A DNA stretch of 64,000 bases from Leptospira stimsonii (GCF_003545885.1 NZ_QHCT01000002.1:1-64000), one strand, 5' to 3'; shown: positions 31,355 to 59,919, numbered from the stretch's first letter. Notes: generated from the letters alone by a model not told the origin. Program-made: numbers and translations.

Positions 31355-31936
31355 TTACTTTTCCCACTTTCGAAAACCGTTCGTGTCTATATGAAATCGG
31401 TTTCGAGAATACAATCCGAGTCCGATCTTTCGTTCGGCTCCATCTTTTTCCCAAAGTTTTAAAAGCCGATTCTTGAAATGAGCGTGATCGATTTCGCGAT
31501 CGGGGATCATATCTAGGGCGGAAAAATAAAGATGCCGGCTCGATTTTGCACCGCCCGCTTTTTCATTATAATCTTCTTCTCGAAAACTAGAAACCACCGT
31601 AACCGGACCGATCTGGGGAACTATCAAATCGCGAATCACCCTTAAAGTCGGTAGGATGTTTGGCCACAGAGCTTTCGGCGGAATCGCAAAAGGTTGGCTT
31701 TTCGTTTGTCTCCAATCCGTGCCCTGTCTCAATAGTTGTTCCAAGGGAACTACATTCAAGACTTTGTGTTCTCGAAGAAATGTTTCCAAGGCAATGATTT
31801 TCTTTTGATTTCCCGGAAGTTTCCTAAATTCGTTCCACTTTTCTTTCGAAGGAGCTGTATGAGGTTGGAAATCGCAGAAAGAACAGAAAAACAACGGGAT
31901 AAAAATAACAATTCTCATGAGGACGAGCTTGTTCAT
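31355..31936 (-). CDS. exported M15-type peptidase (D-Ala-D-Ala carboxypeptidase-like)
   Basis: A protein of about 193 aa from the ATG at 31936; in-frame starts at 31999 and 31918 are also possible and none has a good ribosome-binding site. A hydrophobic leader (VIFIPLFFCSF) suggests export. The zinc-site motifs of peptidase family M15 are present: SSRHLYFSALDM (His and Asp ligands) and RFHIDT (catalytic Glu/His region). It would cut peptide crosslinks or stems in peptidoglycan. It follows gspN by a short gap at the end of the type II secretion operon. Confidence 0.82.
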   Translation of the reverse strand: MNKLVLMRIVIFIPLFFCSFCDFQPHTAPSKEKWNEFRKLPGNQKKIIALETFLREHKVLNVVPLEQLLRQGTDWRQTKSQPFAIPPKALWPNILPTLRVIRDLIVPQIGPVTVVSSFREEDYNEKAGGAKSSRHLYFSALDMIPDREIDHAHFKNRLLKLWEKDGAERKIGLGLYSRNRFHIDTNGFRKWEK

Positions 31937-32041
31937 GACATCGATAGAGGAGGATATAGAACGAAGAATCGTAAAAATTTCAAAATCCGTTTTGGACATT
32001 TCATTCCGGATTCAAATACAATCCTTTATAAAATAACTCCT

Positions 32042-32956
32042 TTATGGAGCGGACGGAGGGCCGCTCAATCCAGGAATCTTCGCTTCCGGCTTTCCGATTG
32101 TTCCCATCAATGGAATGCACTTCTCATTACTTTGTTTACTCAAGACAGTAAGCATATCTTCGATATCCTGTCTTTCTAATGCGAAGTTACGGTCCAATTC
32201 CAGACAGATTTTAAGGTTGAGTTGCGAGAATTGAATACTTTCAGAAAGACGAATGTTTCCGGTAATATCAAAACGAGCGATCGACGTGTCCAAGGTAAAA
32301 TCTTTAAAGATTAGATTCCCTCCTTGGAGATTGATCTTGGTTAAGAATTTCTTTATCGTAACATTTTTGAGTTCTCCGAGTAATGGAATTTCGGGAAGTT
32401 CCATGATCATACCGGAAGAACCTGCAGGAATTTCTAGATCCAGGTCACCGCCCATTCTTGCAATTCCCGCATCCAAATTTTCAAATTTTCCCTGACCTTC
32501 GATCCGAGGAATCTTTGCAAACGGTCCGTTCTCCGTATCGATTTTCAAGGAGATGAGTTTGAATTTTCCGTCAAACTTACGTTTCATCAGTCCGAAGAGC
32601 GAGGTTTTTAGAACCGTTTCTTCGGCTTTGATTTTAAGATTGGACGGTGTCGTAATCTCCAAAGTGTCCAGAGTTACATTTCCCAAGAGTGAAATACTCA
32701 GATCCCGAAAATTAATAATCGTTCCCGTTTTTGTGGAGGAAGTATTCAAGGAACTTCGAATGATTTCGTCGAGTGGAAAAAGGAGAATCGTAAAAATCAG
32801 AAAAGAGCCGACACCCGTTGCGATCAAATAGAGTTTTTGTTTGAGGGAGAATCGAGGCGCCGACTCTTCCTCCTCTTCTTGAAGTTCCAGAGTTAAGAAT
32901 TCTTCCTCCTCCGGAGTAAGGGCTGTTTCTTCCTGAAATTCTTCTTCTTTTTTCAT
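32042..32956 (-). CDS. gspN: type II secretion system protein GspN
   Basis: A 304-aa protein. A very acidic cytosolic N-terminus (many Glu, 1-35) is followed by one transmembrane helix (about 42-62) and a periplasmic domain of repeating beta strands like GspN and AsmA-type proteins. Identity rests on this layout and its place after gspM in a gspC-to-N operon. Its start overlaps the end of gspM by 4 bp. Confidence 0.85.
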   Translation of the reverse strand: MKKEEEFQEETALTPEEEEFLTLELQEEEEESAPRFSLKQKLYLIATGVGSFLIFTILLFPLDEIIRSSLNTSSTKTGTIINFRDLSISLLGNVTLDTLEITTPSNLKIKAEETVLKTSLFGLMKRKFDGKFKLISLKIDTENGPFAKIPRIEGQGKFENLDAGIARMGGDLDLEIPAGSSGMIMELPEIPLLGELKNVTIKKFLTKINLQGGNLIFKDFTLDTSIARFDITGNIRLSESIQFSQLNLKICLELDRNFALERQDIEDMLTVLSKQSNEKCIPLMGTIGKPEAKIPGLSGPPSAP

Positions 32957-33477
32957 CGTTTATTGCCTTCTCGACTATAACTCGACAATTTCAGGTTAAC
33001 GTCATAAACTTCCTTCCCCTGAAACGGTTTTCTAAAGTTGAGATATTCGACCCTCGCGTTGATCATTTTGTTTTTTTCTATATCATATACGAATCGAAAT
33101 ATATTATCGAGGGTTACGGATCTAAAATTGATATCGATCGTAGTTCGTTTGTATTTTTTATCTTCGATCGCGTACGAGTCTTTCATCGTTGAGATCTTTT
33201 CTTTCAATCCGTATCTCACGAAAATTTCGTCGAGTTTTGCATAGATCGCACTGACGTCCGAATCTCCTCCGGAAGAATCCAAAGAACGAAAGTCATTGTA
33301 TTCTTGGATGATCTTATCCAGTTTTACCGGAGCGGTTCTTGAATCTTGAACTCTTTCCGTCAAACCTTGGCGAATACTTACGATCTTTTGGATCGCTAAA
33401 AATACGATCAGTAAAAGGATCGCGCCGATTCCACCGAGGACGATCAGTCTTTCTCTTGGTTCTAATTTTTCGAGCAT
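32953..33477 (-). CDS. gspM: type II secretion system protein GspM
   Basis: A 174-aa bitopic protein: short N-terminus (MLEKLEPRERLIVLGG), one transmembrane helix (about 12-32), then a coiled region and a ferredoxin-like periplasmic domain. This is the layout of GspM, which pairs with GspL in the inner-membrane platform. It lies 7 bp after gspL. Confidence 0.85.
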   Translation of the reverse strand: MLEKLEPRERLIVLGGIGAILLLIVFLAIQKIVSIRQGLTERVQDSRTAPVKLDKIIQEYNDFRSLDSSGGDSDVSAIYAKLDEIFVRYGLKEKISTMKDSYAIEDKKYKRTTIDINFRSVTLDNIFRFVYDIEKNKMINARVEYLNFRKPFQGKEVYDVNLKLSSYSREGNKR

Positions 33478-33484
33478 AATGATC

Positions 33485-35112
<1,628 letters not shown>

Positions 35113-35117
35113 TACTT

Positions 35118-36894
<1,777 letters not shown>

Positions 36895-36895
36895 A

Positions 36896-37418
<523 letters not shown>

Positions 37419-37444
<26 letters not shown>

Positions 37445-37991
37445 CCTGTTGTTCTTTCCAATTTTTATCGTTTGAGAGGTTGGAAGAAGTGTGAAATTGT
37501 TCCCCTTCCAGAACGGTAACCTTTCCTCCGTAACGATAGATGATCAAAGTTCGATAAATGGACGGATCGTTTCCCAAGTGAATGCTGTAATCCGCGGCGA
37601 TGCCTAGGTAAGTAAAGGGAACCTTTACGATTCCCTTTGTATATCGAAAACCTCGAATGTCGGTGATATCTATGATTTCGGAATTGTATGGAAGTTTTTG
37701 CGGTTTAAAAACCAATACTTCTTTGAGGCCGCCTTCGTCTCGAACGAGTTTTTTTACGGTGTACGTGTCGTTTTCAATATCCAATTCCAAAACCATGGTC
37801 GTGTTCGTAAGAATCGATTTGCGATAACAAAATTCAGCCGCTTGTTTGAGGGTTTGTGCCGCGTCCGAACTAGAGGGAACGATGAAATTTGCGGCGGTAG
37901 TTGCAAGAATACTAATTAACCCCGCGAGGATCGCGATCACCACGATCAACTCGATCAGGGTAAATCCTTTCCGGATATTTCTTATTTTCAT
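37419..37991 (-). CDS. gspH: type II secretion minor pseudopilin GspH
   Basis: A 190-aa pseudopilin. The short leader MKIRNIRKG is followed by FTLIELIVVIAIL with Glu at +5; cleavage by the prepilin peptidase GspO is expected after the Gly (no gspO in the window). The C-terminus is Gln/Glu/Asn-rich. GspH is named from gene order after gspG. Confidence 0.87.
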
Positions 37992-38012
37992 AACCGGAAA
38001 GGAGAAGGAAGT

Positions 38013-38489
38013 TTATTTTCTGCGGAAGTCGGATGGATATTCGTCTTCGTTGAGAATGTTGAAGTCAGCATTTTTGCCTTCTCCGCCCTCTTTTTTATCT
38101 TTACCTAAGGTAAATAATTGAACGTCACCACCGGAGTCTCTTTTGAGCTTATAAGAAGTTCCCCAAGGATCGTTGATCGCCCCTTTTTTACTCAGGATCG
38201 GTTTCCAATCCTCAGGCACTTCTCCGGTCGTCGGTTTTTCAACAAGAGCCTCTAATCCTTGTTCGTCGCTCGGATAAGAGCCGTATCTCTGTGCGTATCT
38301 TTCCAGATGAGATTGTAATTCGTATGCGTCTTTCTTAAGTTTTAGAGCCGCGGTATCGTCGCTGATTTCACCCGGACGAAAGTTGGAATAAACCAAAGCG
38401 ATGAGCGCTCCTAAGATGATCACGACAACAGCGAGTTCTATCAGTGTGAGACCTTTTCTGTATTTTCTTTTTAATTTGGACAGATTCAA
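38013..38489 (-). CDS. gspG: type II secretion major pseudopilin GspG
   Basis: A 158-aa major pseudopilin that polymerises into the periplasmic pseudopilus. The leader MNLSKLKRKYRKG is followed by LTLIELAVVVIILG, with Leu rather than the usual Phe at +1. The diagnostic GspG segment NDPWGTSYKLKR and a GKDKKEGGEGKNAD motif like the calcium-site loop are present. Confidence 0.95.
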   Translation of the reverse strand: MNLSKLKRKYRKGLTLIELAVVVIILGALIALVYSNFRPGEISDDTAALKLKKDAYELQSHLERYAQRYGSYPSDEQGLEALVEKPTTGEVPEDWKPILSKKGAINDPWGTSYKLKRDSGGDVQLFTLGKDKKEGGEGKNADFNILNEDEYPSDFRRK

Positions 38490-38510
38490 TTGAATTCTCC
38501 TTATTCTAAA

Positions 38511-39737
<1,227 letters not shown>

Positions 39738-39742
39738 TTTGT

Positions 39743-41416
<1,674 letters not shown>

Positions 41417-41417
41417 C

Positions 41418-43205
<1,788 letters not shown>

Positions 43206-43210
43206 TTTTT

Positions 43211-44115
<905 letters not shown>

Positions 44116-44174
44116 GGATCCGATCAGTAAATTTCTTTCAGAGATTTGAATAACACCCAGTCTCGAAAGGATGT

Positions 44175-45119
44175 TTAGAGTCTGGCAAATTTACCGGGGT
44201 CTAAGGGAGTCACAATCTTCAAGGTCTTTCTTAAGGCAACTTCCGGATTGATCCGATTTCCATTTAAGAATACTTCGAAATGCAAGTGAGGACCCGTCGC
44301 CGATCCAGTTCTGCCAACGGCACCTATGACCGTTCCTGCGCTCACTCTCGTTCCCTGCTCGATGGTAATTTTTGCACAATGCGCATACATGGTTTTGTAG
44401 CCATTCTCGTGATCGATGATGACAGTGTTTCCATATCCACCGTTAACGCCTGTAAAGGAGACGATCCCGTCGGCAGAAGCCAAAATGGGAGAACCTTGCG
44501 CTCCGCCGAAGTCGACGCCGCTATGATAACCGCCGGAACCAGTATGAAACGGATCCTTTCTTCTTCCAAAACGGGAAGTCATCTTCGCGTTCACCACGGG
44601 GGAAACAAAAACCTTTCGGAACTCGACTTTCTCGCGACTTGCATTACGCACTTGAACGGGAATTGAAATATTTTGTCCGACTTGGAGAGTTGAGTTTTTC
44701 TTGAGTCCGTTTGCGGAACTCACCTTTTGCACCGAGGTTTTCATAATTCTTGCGATTTTGGAAAGAGTGTCCTTCGGTTTTACAACGTAATTCTTATAAA
44801 CTACACCGCTATGGCTAACGATTTTGGAGGAGATGATTCGATTGACGCTGATGAAACTCGGAAGTTCCAGATTCGATTTGTCTTTATGATAATTGAGGGA
44901 GTATTTCTCTTCTTGCCAGTTTTCAGGCGATTGAGAGAATAATTGTTTTATTTTACGTTCTTCTTTGTCCGTAAAAAAGGAAGAATCCTTATTGGTGTAT
45001 TCGGAAATTTCCGCGTCGTAATTCTTCAGAGGATCCGCTCCCAGGGAAGAAGACAGAACCAAAGAGGAGATAAGGGGAATCAAAAAAAACTTTCCGTTCA
45101 CCTTTTTAGTATCGGACAT
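44175..45119 (-). CDS. LysM and M23 peptidoglycan endopeptidase
   Basis: A protein of about 314 aa from the ATG at 45119, chosen because it gives a normal signal peptide ([20 protein letters not shown]); an in-frame ATG at 45188 adds 23 basic residues and overlaps the lipoprotein gene. Neither start has a strong ribosome-binding site. A LysM module ([24 protein letters not shown]) precedes a C-terminal M23 domain with intact zinc and catalytic motifs [16 protein letters not shown] and GPHLHFE. It should cut peptide crosslinks in peptidoglycan. It lies 61 bp before gspC in the same direction. Confidence 0.93.
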   Translation of the reverse strand: MSDTKKVNGKFFLIPLISSLVLSSSLGADPLKNYDAEISEYTNKDSSFFTDKEERKIKQLFSQSPENWQEEKYSLNYHKDKSNLELPSFISVNRIISSKIVSHSGVVYKNYVVKPKDTLSKIARIMKTSVQKVSSANGLKKNSTLQVGQNISIPVQVRNASREKVEFRKVFVSPVVNAKMTSRFGRRKDPFHTGSGGYHSGVDFGGAQGSPILASADGIVSFTGVNGGYGNTVIIDHENGYKTMYAHCAKITIEQGTRVSAGTVIGAVGRTGSATGPHLHFEVFLNGNRINPEVALRKTLKIVTPLDPGKFARL

Positions 45120-45156
45120 CCGAGTTGCCGATCTTGAACCGCCTCTTCGGGAGGAT

Positions 45157-45531
45157 CTATTTTTTCTTTTTGTATTCCACGAGTTCATTAGCTATCAGTT
45201 TATCCAGATCCTCTATCGTAATCTTTTTTCCGCTGTATTCATCGTTCAATTGATAGATGATCATCCTTCCGATGGCGTATTCTCTTTTGTGATCCGCCGG
45301 ATAACACTTGATCTTAACCATCGAGGGTGTGGATTCGATGTAGATCTTCACGAGCATTCCTTTCTTAAACGTCTCCGTATTGGAAACCTTCTTGTCTTGA
45401 ATCAGGTAGTAAGTCTTATCCGCGTAGTGCTCGTTAATTTGAGCGACTGCATCTTTTCGAATCAGTCGGTTTCCACAGCCTGCTAGAAAAAAAATGATCC
45501 CTGGAAGCAGGAAAACCGTGATACGAAACAT
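45157..45531 (-). CDS. small lipoprotein heading the type II secretion operon
   Basis: A 124-aa protein with a clear lipoprotein signal: hydrophobic leader and lipobox LAGC (Cys19). The mature part is about 105 residues with a charged end (EYKKKK). It is the first gene of the operon that continues with the M23 peptidase and gspC-N. By position it could act as a pilotin or secretin-assembly factor, though it does not obviously resemble GspS. Its function is inferred from location only. Confidence 0.85.
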   Translation of the reverse strand: MFRITVFLLPGIIFFLAGCGNRLIRKDAVAQINEHYADKTYYLIQDKKVSNTETFKKGMLVKIYIESTPSMVKIKCYPADHKREYAIGRMIIYQLNDEYSGKKITIEDLDKLIANELVEYKKKK

Positions 45532-45776
45532 TTCAGTGCAAAATTACAGAGGGGGAAGGTATTTGAAACTAGTTTTTTTAGATTCCTCCTCAATTCCCTT
45601 TAATTTTTCCAAGAATCCCCTATTCTATCTAATTTCCCTACTACACTTTCCCTAAGTCGAGATCGATCCCTTTGCTGATTTCGAAAGTCCGGATGAATGC
45701 ACTTTTTTCTCAAAAAAAAATCGGAAAGTTACTCTTTCGTTTTCAGCTCAGGAACGGTATTCTACGGAGGGATAGA

Positions 45777-47575
<1,799 letters not shown>

Positions 47576-47619
47576 ATTAAAGAATTCGGTGCTTGTTGGA
47601 AGTACCTTAATGCACTATT

Positions 47620-47970
47620 TCAAAAGAGCTGAGGATAATATTCACATCCCTTTTTTGAATTTATGAAGACAAGGTCGAATGAGACAAAATGGTTTTGAAA
47701 GGAAAGATCTTGGACCAAAAAGGCCTCGGCGGCTTTTCTCATTCGGGATTGTTTAGCTTGGTTGAGAGAAAAACGAGGATCAAACGTTCCGGATTCTTTC
47801 CAGTTCTTGACTTCCACAAAATGAAGTTCTTCTCCTTTTGAAGAGATTATGTCGATTTCAAATCGGGAAAACCGGAAATTTCGTTTGAGAATTTTATGAC
47901 CGATCGATACCAAGAAATCGCATGCAAGATTTTCCCCTTCGATTCCTTTTTGTTTTCTGGAGTCCAGCAA
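47620..47970 (-). CDS. yraN: YraN family (UPF0102) nuclease-like protein
   Basis: A 116-aa protein of the YraN family with a restriction-endonuclease-like fold: [16 protein letters not shown] and FVEVKN supply the Glu, Asp and ExK residues of a metal site. Its role is not settled; it often sits near rnhB and comM, as here. It begins 8 bp after the HD-GYP gene. Confidence 0.9.
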   Translation of the reverse strand: MLDSRKQKGIEGENLACDFLVSIGHKILKRNFRFSRFEIDIISSKGEELHFVEVKNWKESGTFDPRFSLNQAKQSRMRKAAEAFLVQDLSFQNHFVSFDLVFINSKKGCEYYPQLF

Positions 47971-47978
47971 GAAAAAAA

Positions 47979-49169
47979 TCAGCCGGTAATTTCCTGAAGG
48001 TCGACGGGTCGTGAAATAAAAAGATTCGTGTCGCGAAGAAGATCCACAAGAATCAAATTTCGGACCATTTCACCATATTCATCTTTTATAATACGAATGC
48101 AGGGACGAATCGGTTTGTCCGGATTTGGACCCAAGACCACCCCGATTCTTTTATCGGAAAGCTCCACACAAGAACCGACCGGATATAGAGAAAGATGGTT
48201 CAAAAGCGCGCGCACTAGTTTTAGATCGAATTTGCCGACGTCCATGCTGATCATCGATTTGATCGCTTCGTGTGGAAGAATTTTTTTACGATGAGGGCGA
48301 TTGGTAACCAAAGCTGAAAAGTTATCCGCAATCGCATAGATTCTTGCCTGTTCCTCGATTGCGTTCGAAGATAATTTTTGAGGATAACCGTTTCCGTCGT
48401 ATCGTTCGTGATGTTGAAGAGCTACGATCGCGAGATTATTTTTGAGTTTCATTCTTTGGGAAAGAATCTGATAACCCAAGATCGTATGTTTCATGATCGT
48501 TTTGAATTCTTCGTCCGTGAGTTGTTCGTTTTTTTCGGAAACCGTCGCGGGAACCTTACACATTCCGATGTCCGCGAGTAAACAGGAGATTCCGAGATCG
48601 ATCATCTTCGGTCTGGAATATTCCAAAAGCTTTCCCATGATGAGAGAATAGAAAGTCGCGTTCGCGATTTGATTATAAAGATAATATCCGCTCGGATTGT
48701 TGGATAGAATGAGATAGGAAATGTTCTGATTGGAGCGAACGAAGTCCGTAAGCTTTTCCGCGATCTCTCTCACGGGAGTCACCTCGAGCGGTTTCTCCTC
48801 CAGTGTTTTTTTAAAGACGTCTTGCAGAATTTGTGTGGTCTCTCTGTAAAGGTTACTAAATGTAACTTTGATCCGGTTGAGATTATCATAAATCGCTTTG
48901 AGAGGCTGGAGATCGTCGTCTACAATCGTATTGACGATCATGTCGTCGATATTCGTTTCCAAATGACTCGGATCCGAACTTGTAGAATTGCCGATTTGCA
49001 ATAATTCACCCGCCGTCATCACTTCCTGAATTCCGAACTTATTCAATCGATCAAGATCGCTATCGGTGACCGGAGTATTGGAGGTGATAAAAAGATTTTC
49101 TTTATCTAAGTAGACGGGTTTTGAAAACCTCATCCCCGGTTTGAGTTCAGAGACGGCAAACTTTTTCAT
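47979..49169 (-). CDS. degenerate HD-GYP domain protein
   Basis: A 396-aa protein. A short N-terminal domain (about 1-90) precedes an HD-GYP domain (about 150-330). The GYP motif [11 protein letters not shown] is intact at 253-263, as are H228 and D282. However, the HD-dyad motif reads A199-D200-I-G-M203 instead of HDIGK, and the first-helix His appears to be Gln167. Two metal ligands and the Lys are therefore missing and c-di-GMP hydrolysis is doubtful; a binding or regulatory role is more likely. It is 1 bp from the FlhB-like gene and 8 bp from yraN. Confidence 0.9.
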   Translation of the reverse strand: MKKFAVSELKPGMRFSKPVYLDKENLFITSNTPVTDSDLDRLNKFGIQEVMTAGELLQIGNSTSSDPSHLETNIDDMIVNTIVDDDLQPLKAIYDNLNRIKVTFSNLYRETTQILQDVFKKTLEEKPLEVTPVREIAEKLTDFVRSNQNISYLILSNNPSGYYLYNQIANATFYSLIMGKLLEYSRPKMIDLGISCLLADIGMCKVPATVSEKNEQLTDEEFKTIMKHTILGYQILSQRMKLKNNLAIVALQHHERYDGNGYPQKLSSNAIEEQARIYAIADNFSALVTNRPHRKKILPHEAIKSMISMDVGKFDLKLVRALLNHLSLYPVGSCVELSDKRIGVVLGPNPDKPIRPCIRIIKDEYGEMVRNLILVDLLRDTNLFISRPVDLQEITG

Positions 49170-49170
49170 A

Positions 49171-49434
49171 TTAGATTTTCCTTTTTCCCGAACTTAGATC
49201 CAATTCTAAGATCATCGAAAAGATCGCACCGACGGCTCTATACAAATTTTCAGGGATTTCTTGACCGACCGGGAGTTCGGACAAGGTTTCGGCGAGAATC
49301 GGATTTTCAACGACGGGAACCAAGTTTCTTTTTGCGATCTTATGAATGGTATCTCCCAAAAGGCCGGATGCCGACGCAGTGATTACGGGAGCATCGTCCT
49401 TTTGGGGTATGAATTTAAGTGCCACACTGATCAT
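49171..49434 (-). CDS. FlhB C-terminal domain paralogue
   Basis: An 87-aa cytosolic protein homologous to the C-terminal part of the flagellar export switch FlhB (FlhX/YlqH type): [33 protein letters not shown] and [16 protein letters not shown] are all FlhB-like. The NPTH autocleavage motif is absent because the protein begins after it. It directly precedes the HD-GYP gene and follows a FliK-like gene with no gap. In other bacteria such proteins can replace the cleaved FlhB fragment. Confidence 0.88.
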   Translation of the reverse strand: MISVALKFIPQKDDAPVITASASGLLGDTIHKIAKRNLVPVVENPILAETLSELPVGQEIPENLYRAVGAIFSMILELDLSSGKRKI

Positions 49435-50184
49435 TTACGCATTCCATTCCTTCTGAGTGAGCGAAGGTTTATAAGCAAGATTGTATCCTTGGAAGCTCAC
49501 AGAAGATTCATTCAGGATTCTCTTAAATTTTTCTTTGTTTTGGCAAGCGTGCAAGTACATTTTAAAATTATCAAAAGTAGCGTTGATTTGAAGGTCTTCC
49601 GACGATTTTTCTTTCCATAAGAACAAGATTAGGGTCTTTCCGGTTTTTTCAGTTTGAATGCGAAAGAGAAATTTTTTTGTCTCCTGTTTTCCATCCAAGG
49701 TTCCTTCGGCATATCCATTAGGAAGGTCCCAGCGAAAATGCGGCAATTCCGGACCCCATTCTATAAATGGATAGTATGTTTTTAAAACTCGTAGGAGTGA
49801 AGTTTCCACTGAGTTATCGGACGGATTTTGTCCGGTCAATTTTTCGGATAAGTCTCGCACGCTCATTCCGATTCCTTGTAGTTTGGAGAGTGGGTTTTCG
49901 TTTCCGGACCATTCTCTTTCCACGATTTTGAGTTCGATCCCTTTTTTACTCGGCTTCACTGCTAACGTGAGAATTTCTCCTACAAACAAGGGAGTTGTAT
50001 CCGAACTTGTTCTGATTCGTTTTCCCGCTAAAGAAATCCAGGCTCCGCCCGGAAAATTTTCCAAAACCAATCCTTTGACCTTTTGATCCAGGAATACGTT
50101 CTGCAATCCGGATTTGACAAACTCCGATTCCTTTCCGAAAAGGAGGTTTAGATTTCCTGCCGAAAAATCCGCAGAAAGTTTCAT
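49435..50184 (-). CDS. FliK-like / YlqG-position protein
   Basis: A 249-aa protein of unknown function. I recognise no strong motif, but the C-terminal half (about 130-235) has the strand pattern of hook-length-control-type C-domains, and its place between rnhB and an FlhB C-domain paralogue equals that of ylqG in Bacillus. A role with the flagellar export gate is inferred from this context. It ends where the FlhB-like gene begins. Confidence 0.7.
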   Translation of the reverse strand: MKLSADFSAGNLNLLFGKESEFVKSGLQNVFLDQKVKGLVLENFPGGAWISLAGKRIRTSSDTTPLFVGEILTLAVKPSKKGIELKIVEREWSGNENPLSKLQGIGMSVRDLSEKLTGQNPSDNSVETSLLRVLKTYYPFIEWGPELPHFRWDLPNGYAEGTLDGKQETKKFLFRIQTEKTGKTLILFLWKEKSSEDLQINATFDNFKMYLHACQNKEKFKRILNESSVSFQGYNLAYKPSLTQKEWNA

Positions 50185-50300
50185 AAGAATCCACCTCTTT
50201 CAGAAATGAGAAAGAATCTAATCATAATACGGGTTCGTCCGAAGTTTTCGCCGCATTCTTTTTCGTTCAGGAAATTAATTTCCAAACAAAAAAAGAAATT

Positions 50301-50972
50301 TCAAGATTCTAAGAATTTTCCGGTGAAACTTCTTCTATGAATATCGGAAAGACCGTGGCGAACAATCAGTTCTTCGTGAAGTTTTGTTCCATATCCCTTG
50401 TGTTGTTCAAATTGATACCGAGGATATTTTTTGGAAATGGAGATCATATATCGATCCCGGTCGACTTTCGCAAGAATTGAGGCGGCGGCAATGCTGACGA
50501 TTCTGAGATCTCCCTTTGTGTAAAAAACGGATCGGCTCTTTAAAAAACTCCATTCCGGATATCGGTTGAAGTTGTAGTTTCCGTCGATCAAAAGTTGGAG
50601 CGGAAGTGTGGAATTGGAAATTCGAATCGCGAGTTTTGCGCATTTTCGAATTCCCTCTAAGACGGCTCGATTGATTCCAGCCTGATCGATGTAGTGAGGG
50701 CTTAAGAAAGTTCGATAGGCTATTTGTGCGTTTTTGAGAATCTCAGGATAAAGGGCTTCTCGTTTTTTCTCCGAAAGTTTTTTGGAATCGGTCAAGCCTT
50801 GGAGAATATTACCTTCCAGGATTTGTTCCAGCGTGCTTCTGGAAAAAGAGACAAGTGCAACAGAAAGAGGCCCCGCATAAGGACCTCTTCCGGCTTCGTC
50901 AACTCCGCAGGGAATGGACTCTGAATAGAACCGGAGTTCTTCCGGTTCAAATTTTGGTTTTGTTTCCGGCAA
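50301..50972 (-). CDS. rnhB: ribonuclease HII
   Basis: A 223-aa RNase HII that removes ribonucleotides from DNA:RNA hybrids. The active-site motif CGVDEAGRG (Asp25, Glu26) is present, with the conserved [11 protein letters not shown] loop, LLIDGNYNF and the [14 protein letters not shown] segment that supplies the other carboxylates. It lies 6 bp after rplS. Confidence 0.96.
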   Translation of the reverse strand: MPETKPKFEPEELRFYSESIPCGVDEAGRGPYAGPLSVALVSFSRSTLEQILEGNILQGLTDSKKLSEKKREALYPEILKNAQIAYRTFLSPHYIDQAGINRAVLEGIRKCAKLAIRISNSTLPLQLLIDGNYNFNRYPEWSFLKSRSVFYTKGDLRIVSIAAASILAKVDRDRYMISISKKYPRYQFEQHKGYGTKLHEELIVRHGLSDIHRRSFTGKFLES

Positions 50973-50978
50973 ACCGGA

Positions 50979-52064
<1,086 letters not shown>

Positions 52065-52075
<11 letters not shown>

Positions 52076-52595
52076 TCCATACCTCCGGTTGAATGAGGAC
52101 GATGGTTTTCTTTTCTAAATCCACTTCCCCGACGTAGACGTGAATGAAAGGAATTAAAATTTCTTCGTCCTCAGGCCTTGTAAAAGAAAGAATCGGATGC
52201 GCCGGATTGTCTAAAACTTCTTTCAAGACCCAATTCAATTTTTTTCCGGATTCGTCCACGGCGTGAAGGCCGATCAAATCGGAGATATAGAATTCGTCTT
52301 TGCTTTTGATTTTAGGAAGGAGATGAGCCGGTAAAAGAAGGATTCCACCCGTAAGTCGTTCAGCTTCTTCCGGTGTGTTGATTCCTTCGATACGAACGAT
52401 AAACTTTCCCGTATGCGCTTGCAATTCGAGAATTGTAATATCTTTCTCCGGAAAATTGGGATCCGGTTTTCGAAGTTTGAGTTGAATGGGAAGTTTGAAT
52501 TCTGTGAGAACGGTTTCTCTTACATTAAAACGAAGAAACCCTTTGATTCCAAAGGGTTTTCCAAGTTGGCCGAGTGAAATCCAGCCTTCAGTCAA
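52065..52595 (-). CDS. rimM: ribosome maturation factor RimM
   Basis: A 176-aa 30S assembly factor with an N-terminal RimM barrel ([18 protein letters not shown]) and a C-terminal PRC-barrel ([29 protein letters not shown]). The TTG start lies inside the end of khpA (8-bp overlap). Confidence 0.95.
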
Positions 52596-52817
52596 TGATT
52601 TCGAGCGAGAAGTTTTTTCCTGCTTTTACGGAAGCCGCAGTAAGAATCGCGCGCAGGGATTTTGCAATACGACCGTTCTTACCGATTACTTTTCCCACGT
52701 CTTTTGGGGAAACGCGAAGTTCGATGATGTTTTGTTCTTCCCCTTCGATTTCCCGAATTACGATTTCTTCGGGAAATTCAACAAGAGAAGCAACGATGTA
52801 CTTCAGCAATTCTTCCA

Positions 52818-52818
<1 letters not shown>
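52588..52818 (-). CDS. khpA: KH-domain RNA-binding protein KhpA
   Basis: A 76-aa single KH domain with the [14 protein letters not shown] loop (GxxG-type) near residue 47, always found next to rpsP/rimM. KhpA with KhpB binds sRNAs and mRNAs and affects cell division in some bacteria. It overlaps rpsP by 1 bp. Confidence 0.94.
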
Positions 52819-53087
<269 letters not shown>

Positions 53088-53157
53088 ATCGTTTTCCTTT
53101 TATCATTTTTTCCTTACAAGAATAGTACGGAAAAAGAATGCATGATTTTTACCAATA

Positions 53158-53181
53158 TTGGACAATATGTCCCTCTGTCAA
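53158..53181 (-). promoter_or_regulatory. probable promoter of rpsP operon
   Basis: On the minus strand a consensus TTGACA (53181-53176) stands in the 122-bp gap after rpe. A weak -10 candidate (AATATT/ATATTG) follows 16-17 bp later. The spacer contains the palindrome GGACATATTGTCC and the next bases CCAATATTGG, which might bind a regulator. Confidence 0.45.
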
Positions 53182-53206
53182 GAAATGATCCGACAAAAAT
53201 GCAGGT

Positions 53207-53850
53207 TCAGGTTTTTGCGAGGGATTTGAGATGTTTTGCGTTCTCCACAGGGTTTCCGGTTTTATAAAGTCCGGCCCCAACTACTACGATGTCCACCCCA
53301 TTCTTCTTGAGTTCTTGGATATTGGTATCGTTTACGCCGCCGTCCACTTCGAGCTCGATCGGTCTGGAACCGATGAGTTCCTTCGCTTTGCGGATTTTTT
53401 CCATTCCGTTTACGATAAACTTTTGTCCGTAAAATCCAGGTTCCACGGTCATCAGAAGAATCAAATCGATATAAGGAAGAACGTTTTCCAAAGAAGAAAC
53501 GGTTGTTCCGGGATTCAGAGAAACTCCGACCTTGGTTCCGTGGGATTTGATTTCCTGAGCCAAACGCACCGGAAAATCGGTGGTTTCGATATGAAACGTA
53601 ATACAATAGGGACTCAGTTCGTAGTATTTGGAAACATGGTTTTCCGGTTTGGAAACCATAAGATGAACGTCCAATGGAATGGAAGTGAGAGCTTTTACTT
53701 CCTTGCTCAGCGCTTCTCCGAAGCTGATCTGAGGAACAAAGTTTCCGTCCATGACATCCATGTGCATCAAGTCGATGGCGGAAGGATCGTAATCGGGCAC
53801 TGTCTTTCCGAGTTCAGTGAGTTTTGTAGCTAAGATGGATGCGGAAATTT

Positions 53851-53854
<4 letters not shown>
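53207..53854 (-). CDS. rpe: ribulose-phosphate 3-epimerase
   Basis: A 215-aa TIM-barrel enzyme of the pentose phosphate pathway interconverting ribulose-5-P and xylulose-5-[21 protein letters not shown] carries metal-binding His and Asp, HLMVSKPE and [10 protein letters not shown] complete the site. The start overlaps the PASTA gene stop by 4 bp. Confidence 0.97.
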
Positions 53855-55790
<1,936 letters not shown>

Positions 55791-55791
55791 A

Positions 55792-59913
<4,122 letters not shown>

Positions 59914-59919
59914 TACGTT

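Noticed and set aside
50270..50283. 14-bp palindrome GGAAATTAATTTCC after rnhB
   Set aside because: AT-rich, no T-run after it in the direction of rnhB transcription; not convincing as terminator or operator.
53231..53833. 200-codon plus-strand open frame over rpe
   Set aside because: Fully antisense to rpe with no recognisable family.
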